A stretch of 45,023 nt of DNA, taken from positions 1 to 45,023 of the forward strand of contig QOZS01000046.1 of the NCBI GenBank assembly GCA_003576705.1, in the 5' to 3' direction. This document shows positions 30,478 through 39,408 of the stretch, piece by piece; positions within the stretch are counted from its first letter, which is position 1; each line of letters begins with the position of its first letter. The notes below the pieces were generated by a model that saw nothing but the letters and a program-made list of their open reading frames with translations, did no database searches and was not told where the DNA came from. The stretch comes from Desertibaculum subflavum (GTDB taxonomy: Bacteria; Pseudomonadota; Alphaproteobacteria; Ferrovibrionales; Ferrovibrionaceae). Both the position numbers and the translations under genes were made by a program.

Positions 30478-32709
30478 ATGGCCGTTCGACACATTCCGCT
30501 TCTGCTTGCCGCGAGCGCGCTGGCCGGCCTGCCGGCCGCGCTCGCCCTGGGGCAAACCGCCGACCCGCCGGCCGGGCAGAGCCAGACCGAGCCGGCTGAG
30601 CGGGCCCCGGAGAGCGCGCCGCCCAAGGGCCCGGTGCGCAAGCCGCCGGTGACCGAGCTGGACGCGGTGACCGTCACCGTGACGCGCTCGCCGGAGACGC
30701 TGTTCGACGTGCCCGGCACCGCATCCGTCATCGACGCCGAGGACCTGGAGCGGCGCAACGCGCAATCGCCGCGCGATGCCATCCGCTACGAGCCCGGCGT
30801 CTCCATCGGCAACAACCCGGGCCGCACCGGCGCCACCAACTACACGATCCGCGGCGTCGGCGGGAACCGCGTCCGGCTGCAGATCGACGACGTGCGCGTG
30901 CCGGACTATCCCGGCACCAATGCCGGCGCCGGCACCTATACGCGCGACTTCGTCGACCTGGAGAACGTCAAGCGGATCGAGATCGTCCGCGGGCCCGCTT
31001 CGGCGCTCTATGGCAGCGACGCGCTCGGCGGCGTCGTCGCCTATGTCACCAAAGACCCGAGCGATTATCTCGACCTCGTCGGCAAGGACATCTATGGCAG
31101 CGTCAAGACCGCCTTCAACGGCGCCGATACCAGCTTCTCCGAGACGCTGACCGGCGCCGGCCGCGCCGGCAAGGTGCAGGCGCTGCTGCTCTACACCCGG
31201 CGCGACGGCCAGGAAGTCGATCCCGGCGGCGACAAGTCGGCCAATCCGCAGAGCTACGACGTCAACAACATCCTCGGCAAGCTGCTCCTGGCGGCGACCG
31301 ACGTCGACACGCTGCGGCTGATCGGCGAATTCACGATGAAGGATACCGACACCAAGGTTCGGACCGAGGAAAGCGCCACCGTCCTCGCCTCGAACAACGA
31401 GGATACCAATCAGCGCGTCCGCCTCAGCCTCGACTGGACGCATGACGAGCCGTTCGGCTTCGTCGACACCACGCGGCTGCTCGCCTACGTCACCATCCTC
31501 GACCGCCAGGAGGTCAACAAGCAGTTCCGATCCGGCAATCTCTATCGCTTCACCGATCTGGACTTCCACCAGAACATCTACGGGACGGAGGCGCAGTTCA
31601 TCAGCCGGACGGAATTCGGCGGCGTGCCGAACGACTTCACCTATGGGCTCAGCGCCGACTTCACCACGACGAGCCGGCCGCGCGACCGCTTTCAAACCAA
31701 CCTCGGCACCGGCGTCACGACCAAGGTGATCGCCGGCGAGACCTTCCCGAACAAGAATTTCCCCGATACCGAGACGCTGCTGGTCGGCGCCTATGTGCAG
31801 GACAAGATCAGCGCCGGCCGCTTCACCATCCTGCCGGCCGTGCGCGTCGACTACTACCATCTTAAGCCCAAGCCCGATCAGAAGTTCGCCAATTCCAACG
31901 TGACGAATTTCACGATCGACGAGCTCAGCGAGGTCGCCGTCTCGCCCAAGCTCGGATTGACCTATGCGATGACCGACCAGTTCACCCTGTTCGGGCAGTA
32001 CGCGCACGGCTTCCGCGCGCCACCCTACGACGATGCCAATTTCGGCTTCAGCAATCCGGCCTTCGGCTACGAGATCCTGCCGAACGGCAACCTGAAGCCG
32101 GAGGAGAGCGACGGCGTCGAGGCCGGCATCCGCGGACGGTTCGGCGACGGATCGAGCTTCAGCCTGGCCGGCTTCTACAACCGCTACACCGATTTCATCG
32201 AAAGCGTGTTCGTCGGCATCAGCGGCGGCGGCTTGCAGCAGTTCCAGTCGCAGAACATCCCGCGCGTCACCATCTACGGCGCCGAGTTCCGGGGCGAATG
32301 GCGCTTCATGCCGGAATGGTCGCTGATCGGCAGCGCCGCCTACGCCCACGGCCAGAATGAAGAAACCCGCACGCCGATCGATTCCGTCGATCCGTTCCGC
32401 GTGGTCGGCGGATTGCGCTACAGCAATCCGGAGGGATTCGGCGGCGAGCTGACCGTGATGCATGCCTGGCGGCACGACCGCACCAGCCAGAACAGCTACT
32501 TCAAGGCGCCGAGCTACACCGTGGTGGACCTGACGGCCTTCTTCGAGATCCTGCCGACCCTGACGGTCAATGTCGGCATGTTCAACCTGTTCGACGCGAA
32601 GTACTACATCGCTCAGGATGTCGTGGGCCTGTCCTCGACCGCTGCCAATCGCGGCCTGTTCGCCCAGCCGGGCCGCCATGTCGGTGCCAACGTGACCTTG
32701 CGCTGGTAG
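30478..32709 (+). CDS. TonB-dependent outer-membrane receptor (hemoglobin/transferrin/lactoferrin-like group)
   Basis: 743 aa. Signal peptide AVRHIPLLLAASALAGLPAA ending near residue 25, then a Pro-rich linker and the TonB box region TELDAVTVTVTRSPETLFDV. The plug domain (about 80-200) has RYEPGVSIGNN, YTIRGVGGNRVRLQIDDVRV and IEIVRGPASALYGSDALGGV; the barrel follows and ends in aromatic VGANVTLRW. FRAP and NGNLKPEES boxes match the heme/hemophore receptor group, but the stretch between them has no His, so heme itself is doubtful. It imports an iron carrier or other large ligand using TonB energy. The ATG at 30478 is chosen for the signal peptide and GGGGG upstream; the frame is open further back to 30277. 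Confidence 0.9.
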   Translation: MAVRHIPLLLAASALAGLPAALALGQTADPPAGQSQTEPAERAPESAPPKGPVRKPPVTELDAVTVTVTRSPETLFDVPGTASVIDAEDLERRNAQSPRDAIRYEPGVSIGNNPGRTGATNYTIRGVGGNRVRLQIDDVRVPDYPGTNAGAGTYTRDFVDLENVKRIEIVRGPASALYGSDALGGVVAYVTKDPSDYLDLVGKDIYGSVKTAFNGADTSFSETLTGAGRAGKVQALLLYTRRDGQEVDPGGDKSANPQSYDVNNILGKLLLAATDVDTLRLIGEFTMKDTDTKVRTEESATVLASNNEDTNQRVRLSLDWTHDEPFGFVDTTRLLAYVTILDRQEVNKQFRSGNLYRFTDLDFHQNIYGTEAQFISRTEFGGVPNDFTYGLSADFTTTSRPRDRFQTNLGTGVTTKVIAGETFPNKNFPDTETLLVGAYVQDKISAGRFTILPAVRVDYYHLKPKPDQKFANSNVTNFTIDELSEVAVSPKLGLTYAMTDQFTLFGQYAHGFRAPPYDDANFGFSNPAFGYEILPNGNLKPEESDGVEAGIRGRFGDGSSFSLAGFYNRYTDFIESVFVGISGGGLQQFQSQNIPRVTIYGAEFRGEWRFMPEWSLIGSAAYAHGQNEETRTPIDSVDPFRVVGGLRYSNPEGFGGELTVMHAWRHDRTSQNSYFKAPSYTVVDLTAFFEILPTLTVNVGMFNLFDAKYYIAQDVVGLSSTAANRGLFAQPGRHVGANVTLRW

Positions 32710-32718
32710 GGCCGGCCG

Positions 32719-33951
32719 TTACCGCAGCTCGAACGGCAGGTTCGCGGTGGCGGCGGCACCCCTTCCGTCGCGCAGGGTCAGGAACAGGCGGTAGCGCCCC
32801 GGCGCGAGGCCGGCGACGGTGACACCCGCCGGACCACCGCCGAGAACGGCGCCCGGGAAGCTCCGCGGCACGCTTTCGGCATCGCCCGCTTTGCGAAGAT
32901 CGGTGCTCTCCGCCATGACCACCCATTCGGCCGCGAGCGCATCGCCGTCGGGATCGTCGGCCGCGAGTTCGGCACGTGCCGGGCTGCCGGCCGGGCGGCT
33001 GTCACCCGCGGTGAAGGCGAGCTTGCGGATGCGCGGCGCGCGGTTGCCGCCAGGCGTGGTGCCGCCCCAGGCCGCGGCCATCGCCTCCGCCGTCCCGGTC
33101 CATTCGCCGCCCGGCAGCAGCAGGCTGTGCCAGGTCGGCGTCACTTCCTGCTTCTGGCCCCAATAGAAGACGAGCTGCCCCTGGGTCGCCGGCATCAGGG
33201 CGCCGAGATAGCGGCGCAGCAGCACCGCCTTCTCGGTGCTCGACGGCTCGATCGCGGCGCCCCAGGGCGTGTTGCCCGCCTGCCACTGACCGAGCGGGCC
33301 AAGCTCGGTCACCAGCAGCGGGCCGCGCCAGCCCTGCTCGCGCACCCGGGCGGCCAGGCTCGGCAAGGCCGGACCGTAGGAATTGACGCCGAGCACGTCG
33401 ATGCTCGGCGCCTGTCGCATCAACTTGGCGACCTTGCCATTGCCGGCCTCGGCGATCACCGACATGGTCGGATGCCGCGGATCGATGGCCTTCACCAGCC
33501 GTGCCGCCGCCTCGATTGCCGGCCACACGACCGCGTCGTCGGCGAGCTCGGCCTCCACCTCGTTGCCGAGGCCCCAGAGCAGCAGCGCCGGATGGTCCTT
33601 GTGCGCGCGCACGAAACGCTCCAGCGCCGCGTTCTGCGCCGCCACCTGCGCGGCATTCCCGTAGTCGAAGCCGCGTCGGGGATGCTCCAGCCAGAAGCCG
33701 GCGATCACCTTGAGACCCAGGCGCCCCGCTTCGTCCAGCACCGCCGCCGTCTCGTTGCCGTAGGTGCGCACCGCGGTGGCGCCGAGCTGCTTCAGCAGGT
33801 CGAGCCGGCGCTCGCCCGCGGCGCCGCGGGCGACGAAGGGCCGTCCGTCGACCACGATCAGCTCGCCGCGGACGGCGACATCGGCGCCGGCGGCGGGAAA
33901 CGCCAGACCTATCAATATGACGGCCATGGCGCGCGACAACACCTTCAGCAT
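32719..33951 (-). CDS. Exported glycoside hydrolase-like protein (clan GH-A TIM barrel)
   Basis: 410 aa. Signal peptide LKVLSRAMAVILIGLAFPAA, then a TIM barrel of about 290 residues similar to the GH2 C-domain/GH5 type: GATAVRTYGNE (57-67), LLWGLGNEVEAE with Glu131 after Asn130 as likely acid/base, GVNSYGP, and LLVTELGPLGQW with Glu216 as likely nucleophile. The last ~100 residues form an Ig/PKD-like beta domain (LAADDPDGDALAAEWVVMAE). It may act on cell-surface or environmental glycans in the periplasm or outside. The ATG at 33951 gives the signal peptide and has GTGGAG upstream. Tail-to-tail with the receptor gene, nine bases apart; divergent from the hydrolase at 34080. Confidence 0.83.
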   Translation of the reverse strand: MLKVLSRAMAVILIGLAFPAAGADVAVRGELIVVDGRPFVARGAAGERRLDLLKQLGATAVRTYGNETAAVLDEAGRLGLKVIAGFWLEHPRRGFDYGNAAQVAAQNAALERFVRAHKDHPALLLWGLGNEVEAELADDAVVWPAIEAAARLVKAIDPRHPTMSVIAEAGNGKVAKLMRQAPSIDVLGVNSYGPALPSLAARVREQGWRGPLLVTELGPLGQWQAGNTPWGAAIEPSSTEKAVLLRRYLGALMPATQGQLVFYWGQKQEVTPTWHSLLLPGGEWTGTAEAMAAAWGGTTPGGNRAPRIRKLAFTAGDSRPAGSPARAELAADDPDGDALAAEWVVMAESTDLRKAGDAESVPRSFPGAVLGGGPAGVTVAGLAPGRYRLFLTLRDGRGAAATANLPFELR

Positions 33952-34079
33952 CTTCTCCACCCTGCCGGCGAATCCCGGCCCGCCGCGCACAATCGTGATC
34001 CGTCCGCCCGTGGCGGCACGCTGCCCGCAGCGCTAGCATGCCGGCGCGGAAGCCAAGGATAACAAAGGGAGGACTTCCC

Positions 34080-35417
34080 ATGCTTCGACTGCTGCGCCGT
34101 CACGTTCTGGCACTGGCGCTGGCCGCGTGCCTGCCGTCTTTCGCTCTCGGCCAGGCGAACGACCCGCCGGTGGTGTTCGTGCATGGCAACGGCGATACGG
34201 CGGCGCTCTGGATCGCGCAGATCTGGCGTTTCGAATCGAATGGCTATGCGCGCGACCGGCTGCATGCCATCGATCTCAGATACCCATCTGCCCGCAGCGT
34301 CGACGCCAAGCCGCAGGAGGGGCGCACCTCCGCCGCCGAGGCGATGCAGCAGCTCGCCGATTTCGTCGCCGACGTGAAGCAGAAGACTGGCGCGGCCAAG
34401 GTGGCCCTGGTCGGCAATTCGCGCGGCGCCAACACCATCCGCAACTACGTCAAGAACGGCGGTGGCAGCGATCATGTCTCGCATGTCGTCCTCGGCGGCG
34501 GCGTGAATCGCGGCGTGATCATCTCCGATACAGTATTGGTAGGCAGCGAGTTCAACGGTGCTTCCGACTTCATGCGGCAGTTGAACGATGGCCCTGACGA
34601 GGTGGTTGCCGGCGTGAAGTTCATGACGCTCCGGTCCGAGAAGGACGACAAATATGCCCAGCCGGACGGCCGCTTCATTGGCATGGCCGGCAAGCCAACC
34701 GGTATCTCTTTCGATGCGCCGGCGCTCAAGGGCGCCGAGAACGTCGCCCTGGCCGGCCTGGATCACCGCGAGGTGTCGTACGCGCCGGTGGCCTTTGTGC
34801 ACACCTATCGCTTCATCACCGGGCGGCTGCCTGACCGGGTGGAGATCCTTCCCGAAGCCGCGGCGGTGCTGAACGGCAACGTAACCGGCCTGACCGGCGG
34901 AAGCTTCGACAATGTCGGCGTCGCTGGGGCCAAGGTCACGATCCACGCCGTCGACCCGCGCAGCGGGAAGCGGCTCGGCGAGGCGATGTTCACCAAGACC
35001 ACCGGCGCCGGCGGCGCCTGGGGTCCGTTCACAACCCCGACGGATACCTATCTCGAATTCGTCGTCGAGGTGCCGAGCCAGCCGATCACCCACATCTATC
35101 GCTCGCCCTTCCCGCGGGGCAGCAACATCCTGCATCTGCGTCCGGCGCGCTTCGGCAAGGGCGAGGAAGCCGCCGGCAGCGTCGTCTACATCAGCCGTCC
35201 GCGCGGCTATTTCGGTCACGGCCGCGATGTCTTCCTGATCGACGGCGCGGTGCCGGAAGGCGTCAACAAGGGCGTGCCCGGTGCGTCAACCGGGCGCATC
35301 ATTCTGCCGGAAGGAGCGGCCCGTGGCGTTCCGGTTCGCTTCAATCTGGAGAGCTTCGCCGTGCAGAGCTGGCCGAGAGCCGAGAACCGGATCGTGATCG
35401 CCGAATTCCACTACTGA
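34080..35417 (+). CDS. Exported alpha/beta hydrolase (lipase/esterase-like) with C-terminal beta domain
   Basis: 445 aa. The N-terminus LRLLRRHVLALALAACLPSF is an export signal; LAAC at 14-17 is a possible lipobox, and ALG-QA at 24/25 a type I site, so lipoprotein or free protein are both possible. The catalytic set is HGNGD (35-39), Ser114 in VGNSRGAN, Asp190 (RSEKDDKY) and His229 (AGLDHREV). Residues about 240-445 are beta-rich (VTIHAVDPRSGKRLGEAMFT and similar) and look like a carboxypeptidase-regulatory/Ig-type module followed by a jelly-roll. Substrate is probably a lipid or polyester, inferred from fold. GGGAGGA precedes the ATG at 34080. Confidence 0.85.
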   Translation: MLRLLRRHVLALALAACLPSFALGQANDPPVVFVHGNGDTAALWIAQIWRFESNGYARDRLHAIDLRYPSARSVDAKPQEGRTSAAEAMQQLADFVADVKQKTGAAKVALVGNSRGANTIRNYVKNGGGSDHVSHVVLGGGVNRGVIISDTVLVGSEFNGASDFMRQLNDGPDEVVAGVKFMTLRSEKDDKYAQPDGRFIGMAGKPTGISFDAPALKGAENVALAGLDHREVSYAPVAFVHTYRFITGRLPDRVEILPEAAAVLNGNVTGLTGGSFDNVGVAGAKVTIHAVDPRSGKRLGEAMFTKTTGAGGAWGPFTTPTDTYLEFVVEVPSQPITHIYRSPFPRGSNILHLRPARFGKGEEAAGSVVYISRPRGYFGHGRDVFLIDGAVPEGVNKGVPGASTGRIILPEGAARGVPVRFNLESFAVQSWPRAENRIVIAEFHY

Positions 35418-35554
35418 AGAGGTCAGCACCCCGCTTTCCTCTGCCGGCCGGTTTGGCCCCATCGGTTTGCGCGGATTGGTCGGAAAATTGCTTGTAACCT
35501 CGGCGGTCGTAGCAACGGGCGCGGTCGGACGCTTGCCCGCAGGAGGGGTGTCGC

Positions 35555-37582
35555 GTGAACCAGGTGAAAGTCGTCTGTGCGCATGATTGCCCGGACATGT
35601 GCTCGCTGATCGCCCATGTCGATCAGGGCCGGGTGGTGAAGATCGAGGGCGATCCCGATCAGCCGCTGACCGCCGGCTTCGCCTGCGCCAAGGTCAACCG
35701 CGATGTGGAGCTGGTGCATTCGCCAGAGCGACTGGCCACCCCGCTCCGCCGCACCGGGCCGAAGGGCGCGGGCAAGTTCGTGCCGATCACCTGGAATGCG
35801 GCGCTGGACGAGATCACCGCCCGCTGGAAAGCGATCATCGCCGAGAGCGGCCCGCTCGCCTTGCTCGGCTATGCCTACAGCGCCCATCAGGGCCTGATGA
35901 ACCGCGGCCTGGTCAACGGGTTGTTCCACGCGCTCGGCACCAGCCGGTTGATGGGCGGCACCGTCTGCGACACCTGCTGCGAGGCGGCGTGGGACGCGAC
36001 ATTGGGTCCGATCGGCGGCGCCGATCCGGAAGCGGTGGCGCAATCCGACCTGATCATCGGCTGGGGCGCCGACCTGATGGCGACCAACGTGCATTTCTGG
36101 GCCAAGGCCGAGGAGGCGCGCAAGAAGGGTGCGAAGATCGTCGTCATCGATCCGCGGCGCAGCCGCACCGCCCAGGCGGCCGACTGGCACCTGCAGATCA
36201 AGATCGGCGCGGACGCCGCGCTGGCGCTTGGCATCGCCCATATCCTGGAACGCGACGGCCTGCTGGACCGCGCCTATATCGCCGCGCAGACGGTCGGCTT
36301 CGATCGCCTGTCGGCCGAGGTGCTGCCGCGCTTCGCGCCGGCGCGGGTGGCCGAGATCGCCGGCATCGCGGTCGCGGACGTCGAGCAGCTGGCAGCGATG
36401 TACGGCAAGGCCAAGGCCTCCTTCATCCGCCTCGGCGAGGGCATGACGCGGCTCACCCATGGCGGCCAGGCGCTGCGCGCGGTCGCCATCCTGCCCGGCC
36501 TGACCGGCGCCTATGGCAAGCCGGGCGGCGGCGCGCTGCTGCTCACCGCCGCCACCTGCGACCTCAACTACAACGCCGTGCGCAAACCCTCCGGCCCGGC
36601 GGCGACGCGGATGGTCAACCATCTCCGCCTCGGCGAGGCGCTGCTGGAAATGCGGGACCCGCCGATCCGCGGGTTGTTCATCGCCGCCAACAACCCGGCC
36701 GTCACCTGTCCGGACGTGCACAAGGTGCGCCGCGGCCTGGCGCGCGAAGATCTGTTCACCGTGGTGCACGATCCCTTCCTCTCGGTCACCGCGCGCTATG
36801 CCGATATCGTGCTGCCGGCGTCGGTCTATCTGGAGACCGACGATCTCTACCGCGCTTACGGCGCCTATTACATGCAGTACGGCCCGCGCGCGGTGGCGCC
36901 GCAGGGCGAAGCCCGGTCGAACCTGCAGGTCGCCCAGGCGCTGGCGAAGCGCATGGGGCTCGGCGATGCCGTGTTCGGCATGAGCGCGCCCGAGATCGTG
37001 CGCGAGCTGTTCCGCGGCATCAGCGGCGCCACGACCGTCGGCATCGACCCGGCCGAGGTGCTGCGCGCCACCCCGATCAGCATCGCGCCCAAGGGTCCGC
37101 AGGAATTCCGCACGCCTTCGGGCAAGCTCGAGATCTATTCCGACGCGCTGGCGAAACAGGGCCTGCCGCCGCTGCCCGATTGGGAGCCGGATCCGGTCGA
37201 GGCAGAGGAAGCGCCGCGCTGGCCGCTCCGCCTGCTCACCGCGCCCGGCTATTTCCAGGCGCATACCGCTTTCACCGGCGTGAAGTTCCTGCGCGAGCGC
37301 GAAGGCGCGCCGTTCTGCGTGCTGCATCCCGAGGACGCGGCGAAGCGCAATCTCACGGATGGGCAGAAGGTGCGCCTCGAGAACGGCCGCGGCGCCATCG
37401 GCCTGAAATTGAAGGTGAGCGGCGAGGTGCGGCCCGGCGTGGTGCTGGTGCCCGGCCAGCGCCCGGACGACGAGGCGGTGGACGGCACCATCAACATGCT
37501 TTGCTCCGACCGCTTCACCGATATGGGCGAAGGCGCCACCTATCAGAGCACTTGGCTGGAAGTCACGGCATGGCCATCCTGA
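35555..37582 (+). CDS. Molybdopterin oxidoreductase (DMSO-reductase family) with N-terminal [4Fe-4S] motif
   Basis: 675 aa. Cys8, Cys12, Cys16 (VCAHDCPDMCS) and Cys44 (GFACAK) are the N-terminal cluster ligands. Then come the Mo-bis-MGD blocks DLIIGWGADLMATN and GAKIVVIDPRRSRTAQAADW, ARYADIVLPASVYLETDD, and the C-terminal barrel (MoCo-binding VLHPEDAAKRNLTDGQKVRL). No twin-arginine signal is present, so it should be cytoplasmic. Family members transfer oxygen or hydride on varied substrates; single-chain cytoplasmic forms often serve catabolism. GTG start at 35555 with AGGAGGGG upstream. The amidase starts four bases after its stop, so both act in one pathway. A formate-dehydrogenase assignment is not supported. 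Confidence 0.88.
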   Translation: MNQVKVVCAHDCPDMCSLIAHVDQGRVVKIEGDPDQPLTAGFACAKVNRDVELVHSPERLATPLRRTGPKGAGKFVPITWNAALDEITARWKAIIAESGPLALLGYAYSAHQGLMNRGLVNGLFHALGTSRLMGGTVCDTCCEAAWDATLGPIGGADPEAVAQSDLIIGWGADLMATNVHFWAKAEEARKKGAKIVVIDPRRSRTAQAADWHLQIKIGADAALALGIAHILERDGLLDRAYIAAQTVGFDRLSAEVLPRFAPARVAEIAGIAVADVEQLAAMYGKAKASFIRLGEGMTRLTHGGQALRAVAILPGLTGAYGKPGGGALLLTAATCDLNYNAVRKPSGPAATRMVNHLRLGEALLEMRDPPIRGLFIAANNPAVTCPDVHKVRRGLAREDLFTVVHDPFLSVTARYADIVLPASVYLETDDLYRAYGAYYMQYGPRAVAPQGEARSNLQVAQALAKRMGLGDAVFGMSAPEIVRELFRGISGATTVGIDPAEVLRATPISIAPKGPQEFRTPSGKLEIYSDALAKQGLPPLPDWEPDPVEAEEAPRWPLRLLTAPGYFQAHTAFTGVKFLREREGAPFCVLHPEDAAKRNLTDGQKVRLENGRGAIGLKLKVSGEVRPGVVLVPGQRPDDEAVDGTINMLCSDRFTDMGEGATYQSTWLEVTAWPS

Positions 37583-37586
37583 GCGG

Positions 37587-38753
37587 ATGACCGAACCCTT
37601 CGTACCGGGACCGCGCGCCCGCATCGCCGGCCGGCCGGGCGGGCCGCTCGCCGGCCTCAGCTTCGCCGCCAAGGACCTGTTCGATGTCGCCGGCTTCCCG
37701 ACCGGCGGCGGCAACCACGATTGGGCGCGGACCAATCCCGTGCCGACGAAGCATGCCTGGGCGGTGCAGACGCTGCTGGATGCCGGCGCCGAGCTGATCG
37801 GCAAGACCATCACCGACGAAGTCTCGCTCGGCATCCTGGGCGAGAGCGCCTTCGACGGCACCCCGCTCAACCCAAAGGCACCGGACCGCGTCCCGGGCGG
37901 CTCGTCCTCGGGCTCGGCCTCGGCCGTCGCGCAGGGGATCTGCGACACCGCGCTCGGCACCGATACCGGCGGGTCGGTGCGGGTGCCGTCGAGCTTTTGC
38001 GGTCTCTACGGCATCCGGCCGACGCATGGCCGGCTGCCGGTCGAAGGGATGATGCCGCAGGCGCCGAGCTCGGACACCACCGGCTGGTTCGCCCGCGATG
38101 CGGCGACCTTCGCGCGGGTTTCGTCGGTACTGCTGCGCGAGCCGATCGCGGCGCAGCTGCCGAAGCGGCTGGTCGTCGCCGTCGATGCCTTCGGCTTCGC
38201 CGATCCCGAAGTGGCGGCGGCGCTGCAGCCGATGGTCGACCGCCTCTCCCGACTGATCGGGGAGACGCGCGAGGACCTGCTGGCGCCGCAGGGGCTCTCG
38301 GTCTGGGCCCGCGCCCAGCGCACCCTGCAGCCGGCCGAGGCCTGGGCGACCTTCAAGAACTGGATCGACCGCGACAACCCGCGCTTCGCCTTCGGCGTCG
38401 CCCGCGGCCTGGTGCTGGGCTCGATGATTCCGGCCGCGGAGCAGAGCTGGGCGCGACTGATGCGCCAGGAGGCGCGCGCCCGGCTCGCCTACCTTCTGCC
38501 GCCCGGCACCATCCTCTGCCTGCCGACCACGCCGTTCCCGGCCCCGCGGAAGGGCCAGGCGCTCTCCGTGCTCGATCCGCTGCGCGACCGCATCACTTGC
38601 CTCTGTGCCCATGGCGGCCTGACCGGCGTGCCGCAGGTGAGCCTGCCGGGCGCGATGGTGGACGGCCTGCCCGTCGGGCTCTCGATCCTGGGCGGGCATG
38701 GCAGCGACGCCATGCTGGTGGCGGTCGCGCAAGCGATGGAAGAGCCGCGATGA
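37587..38753 (+). CDS. Amidase-signature enzyme, plant AMI1-like
   Basis: 388 aa, shorter than most amidases (about 450-500) but close to plant indole-3-acetamide amidase AMI1, which it resembles in words: GPLAGLSFAAKDLFDVAG, RVPGGSSSGSASAVAQG, GTDTGGSVRVPSSFCGLYGI and RPTHGRLPVEG. The Ser-cisSer-Lys triad is Lys29, Ser106 and Ser130, with the same spacing as AMI1 Lys36/Ser113/Ser137. It hydrolyses a small amide to acid and ammonia in the cytoplasm. Its ATG lies four bases after the oxidoreductase stop, and its TGA overlaps the next ATG (38750-38753). Substrate could be an aryl-acetamide or a ureide-type amide; context cannot decide. Confidence 0.9.
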   Translation: MTEPFVPGPRARIAGRPGGPLAGLSFAAKDLFDVAGFPTGGGNHDWARTNPVPTKHAWAVQTLLDAGAELIGKTITDEVSLGILGESAFDGTPLNPKAPDRVPGGSSSGSASAVAQGICDTALGTDTGGSVRVPSSFCGLYGIRPTHGRLPVEGMMPQAPSSDTTGWFARDAATFARVSSVLLREPIAAQLPKRLVVAVDAFGFADPEVAAALQPMVDRLSRLIGETREDLLAPQGLSVWARAQRTLQPAEAWATFKNWIDRDNPRFAFGVARGLVLGSMIPAAEQSWARLMRQEARARLAYLLPPGTILCLPTTPFPAPRKGQALSVLDPLRDRITCLCAHGGLTGVPQVSLPGAMVDGLPVGLSILGGHGSDAMLVAVAQAMEEPR

Positions 38754-39154
38754 ACGATCTGACCCCGAACATTCCCGAAGTCGTCGCCGAGCTGCGTGAC
38801 CTGTTCGAGCGCTATGAACAGGCGCTGATCGACAAGGATGTCGACGTGCTGGACGCCGCCTTCTGGGACAGCCCGCACACCATCCGCTATGCCCTGCACG
38901 AGAACGGCTATGGCTTCGCGGCGATCCACGGCCATCGCGTCGCGCGGCCGCCGGGGCCCGGCATCAAGGAGAAGCGCATCCGGCTGGAGATCCTGACGCT
39001 CGGCCGCGACATCGCCACCATCAACCTGGAATTCAAGGTGCGCGGGCGCGACCTGATCGGAAGGCAAAGCCAAACCTGGGTCCGCTTCCCCGGCCTCGGC
39101 TGGAAGGTGATCAACGCCCATGTCTCCACCATGAACGAGACGGCGGTCTGGTAG
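38750..39154 (+). CDS. AtzH/HpxZ-like protein (DUF3225, SnoaL/NTF2-like fold)
   Basis: 134 aa, starting MNDLTPNIPEVVAELRDLFE, then YEQALIDKDVDVLDAAFWDS and GFAAIHGHRVARPPG, with QTWVRFPGLGWKVINAHVST at the end: the cone-shaped NTF2-like fold of the DUF3225 group. Named members accompany amidases in s-triazine/cyanurate (AtzH) and oxalurate (HpxZ) catabolism. Start ATG overlaps the amidase stop (ATGA), so both proteins are made together and probably act on successive or the same compound. It is cytoplasmic. In those systems the upstream enzymes differ; a molybdopterin oxidoreductase in this place is not something I know of. Confidence 0.87.
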   Translation: MNDLTPNIPEVVAELRDLFERYEQALIDKDVDVLDAAFWDSPHTIRYALHENGYGFAAIHGHRVARPPGPGIKEKRIRLEILTLGRDIATINLEFKVRGRDLIGRQSQTWVRFPGLGWKVINAHVSTMNETAVW

Positions 39155-39190
39155 TCCGGCTGGAAGCTGGCCGGTCGTTGCCGCGGCGCG

Positions 39191-39216
39191 GGAACCGGTT
39201 CCCGGGCAAAAGAGTT
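39191..39216 (+). promoter_or_regulatory. EcfG-type promoter for the DUF3309-56aa(-csbD) unit
   Basis: GGAAC (39191-39195), 18 bases, then GTT (39214-39216), matching the GGAAC-N16/19-(G)TT consensus of the alphaproteobacterial general-stress sigma factor. It ends 31 bases before the DUF3309 ATG. The -35 lies in the palindrome GGGAACCGGTTCCC. Confidence 0.75.
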
Positions 39217-39247
39217 TCACGCATCGTGACCTTTGCGGAGCGACGCG

Positions 39248-39403
39248 ATGCTGACAACCATCCTGCTCATTATTCTGGTTCTCATCCTGGTCGGGTCGAT
39301 CCCGGCCTGGCCGTACAGCCGCGGCTGGGGCTATGGGCCGAGCGGCGGACTCGGCCTCGTGGTGCTGATCCTCGTCATCCTGATGCTCACGGGACGGGTC
39401 TAG
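39248..39403 (+). CDS. DUF3309 small membrane protein
   Basis: 51 aa, starting MLTTILLIILVLILVGSIPA. Two hydrophobic helices flank the family signature WPYSRGWGYGPSGGLG (residues 21-36). GGAG at 39237-39240 sets the ATG. DUF3309 proteins are found across Alphaproteobacteria, often next to CsbD and stress genes; their function is unknown. It lies just behind an EcfG-type promoter, so it should be induced in the general stress response. The next small gene starts six bases after its stop. Confidence 0.88.
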   Translation: MLTTILLIILVLILVGSIPAWPYSRGWGYGPSGGLGLVVLILVILMLTGRV

Positions 39404-39408
39404 CGATC

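Noticed and set aside
30319..32679. 786-aa minus-strand frame
   Set aside because: Antisense of the TonB receptor; no signal or domain.
35423..37960. 845-aa minus-strand frame
   Set aside because: Antisense of the Mo oxidoreductase and amidase, both with full catalytic motifs on the plus strand.
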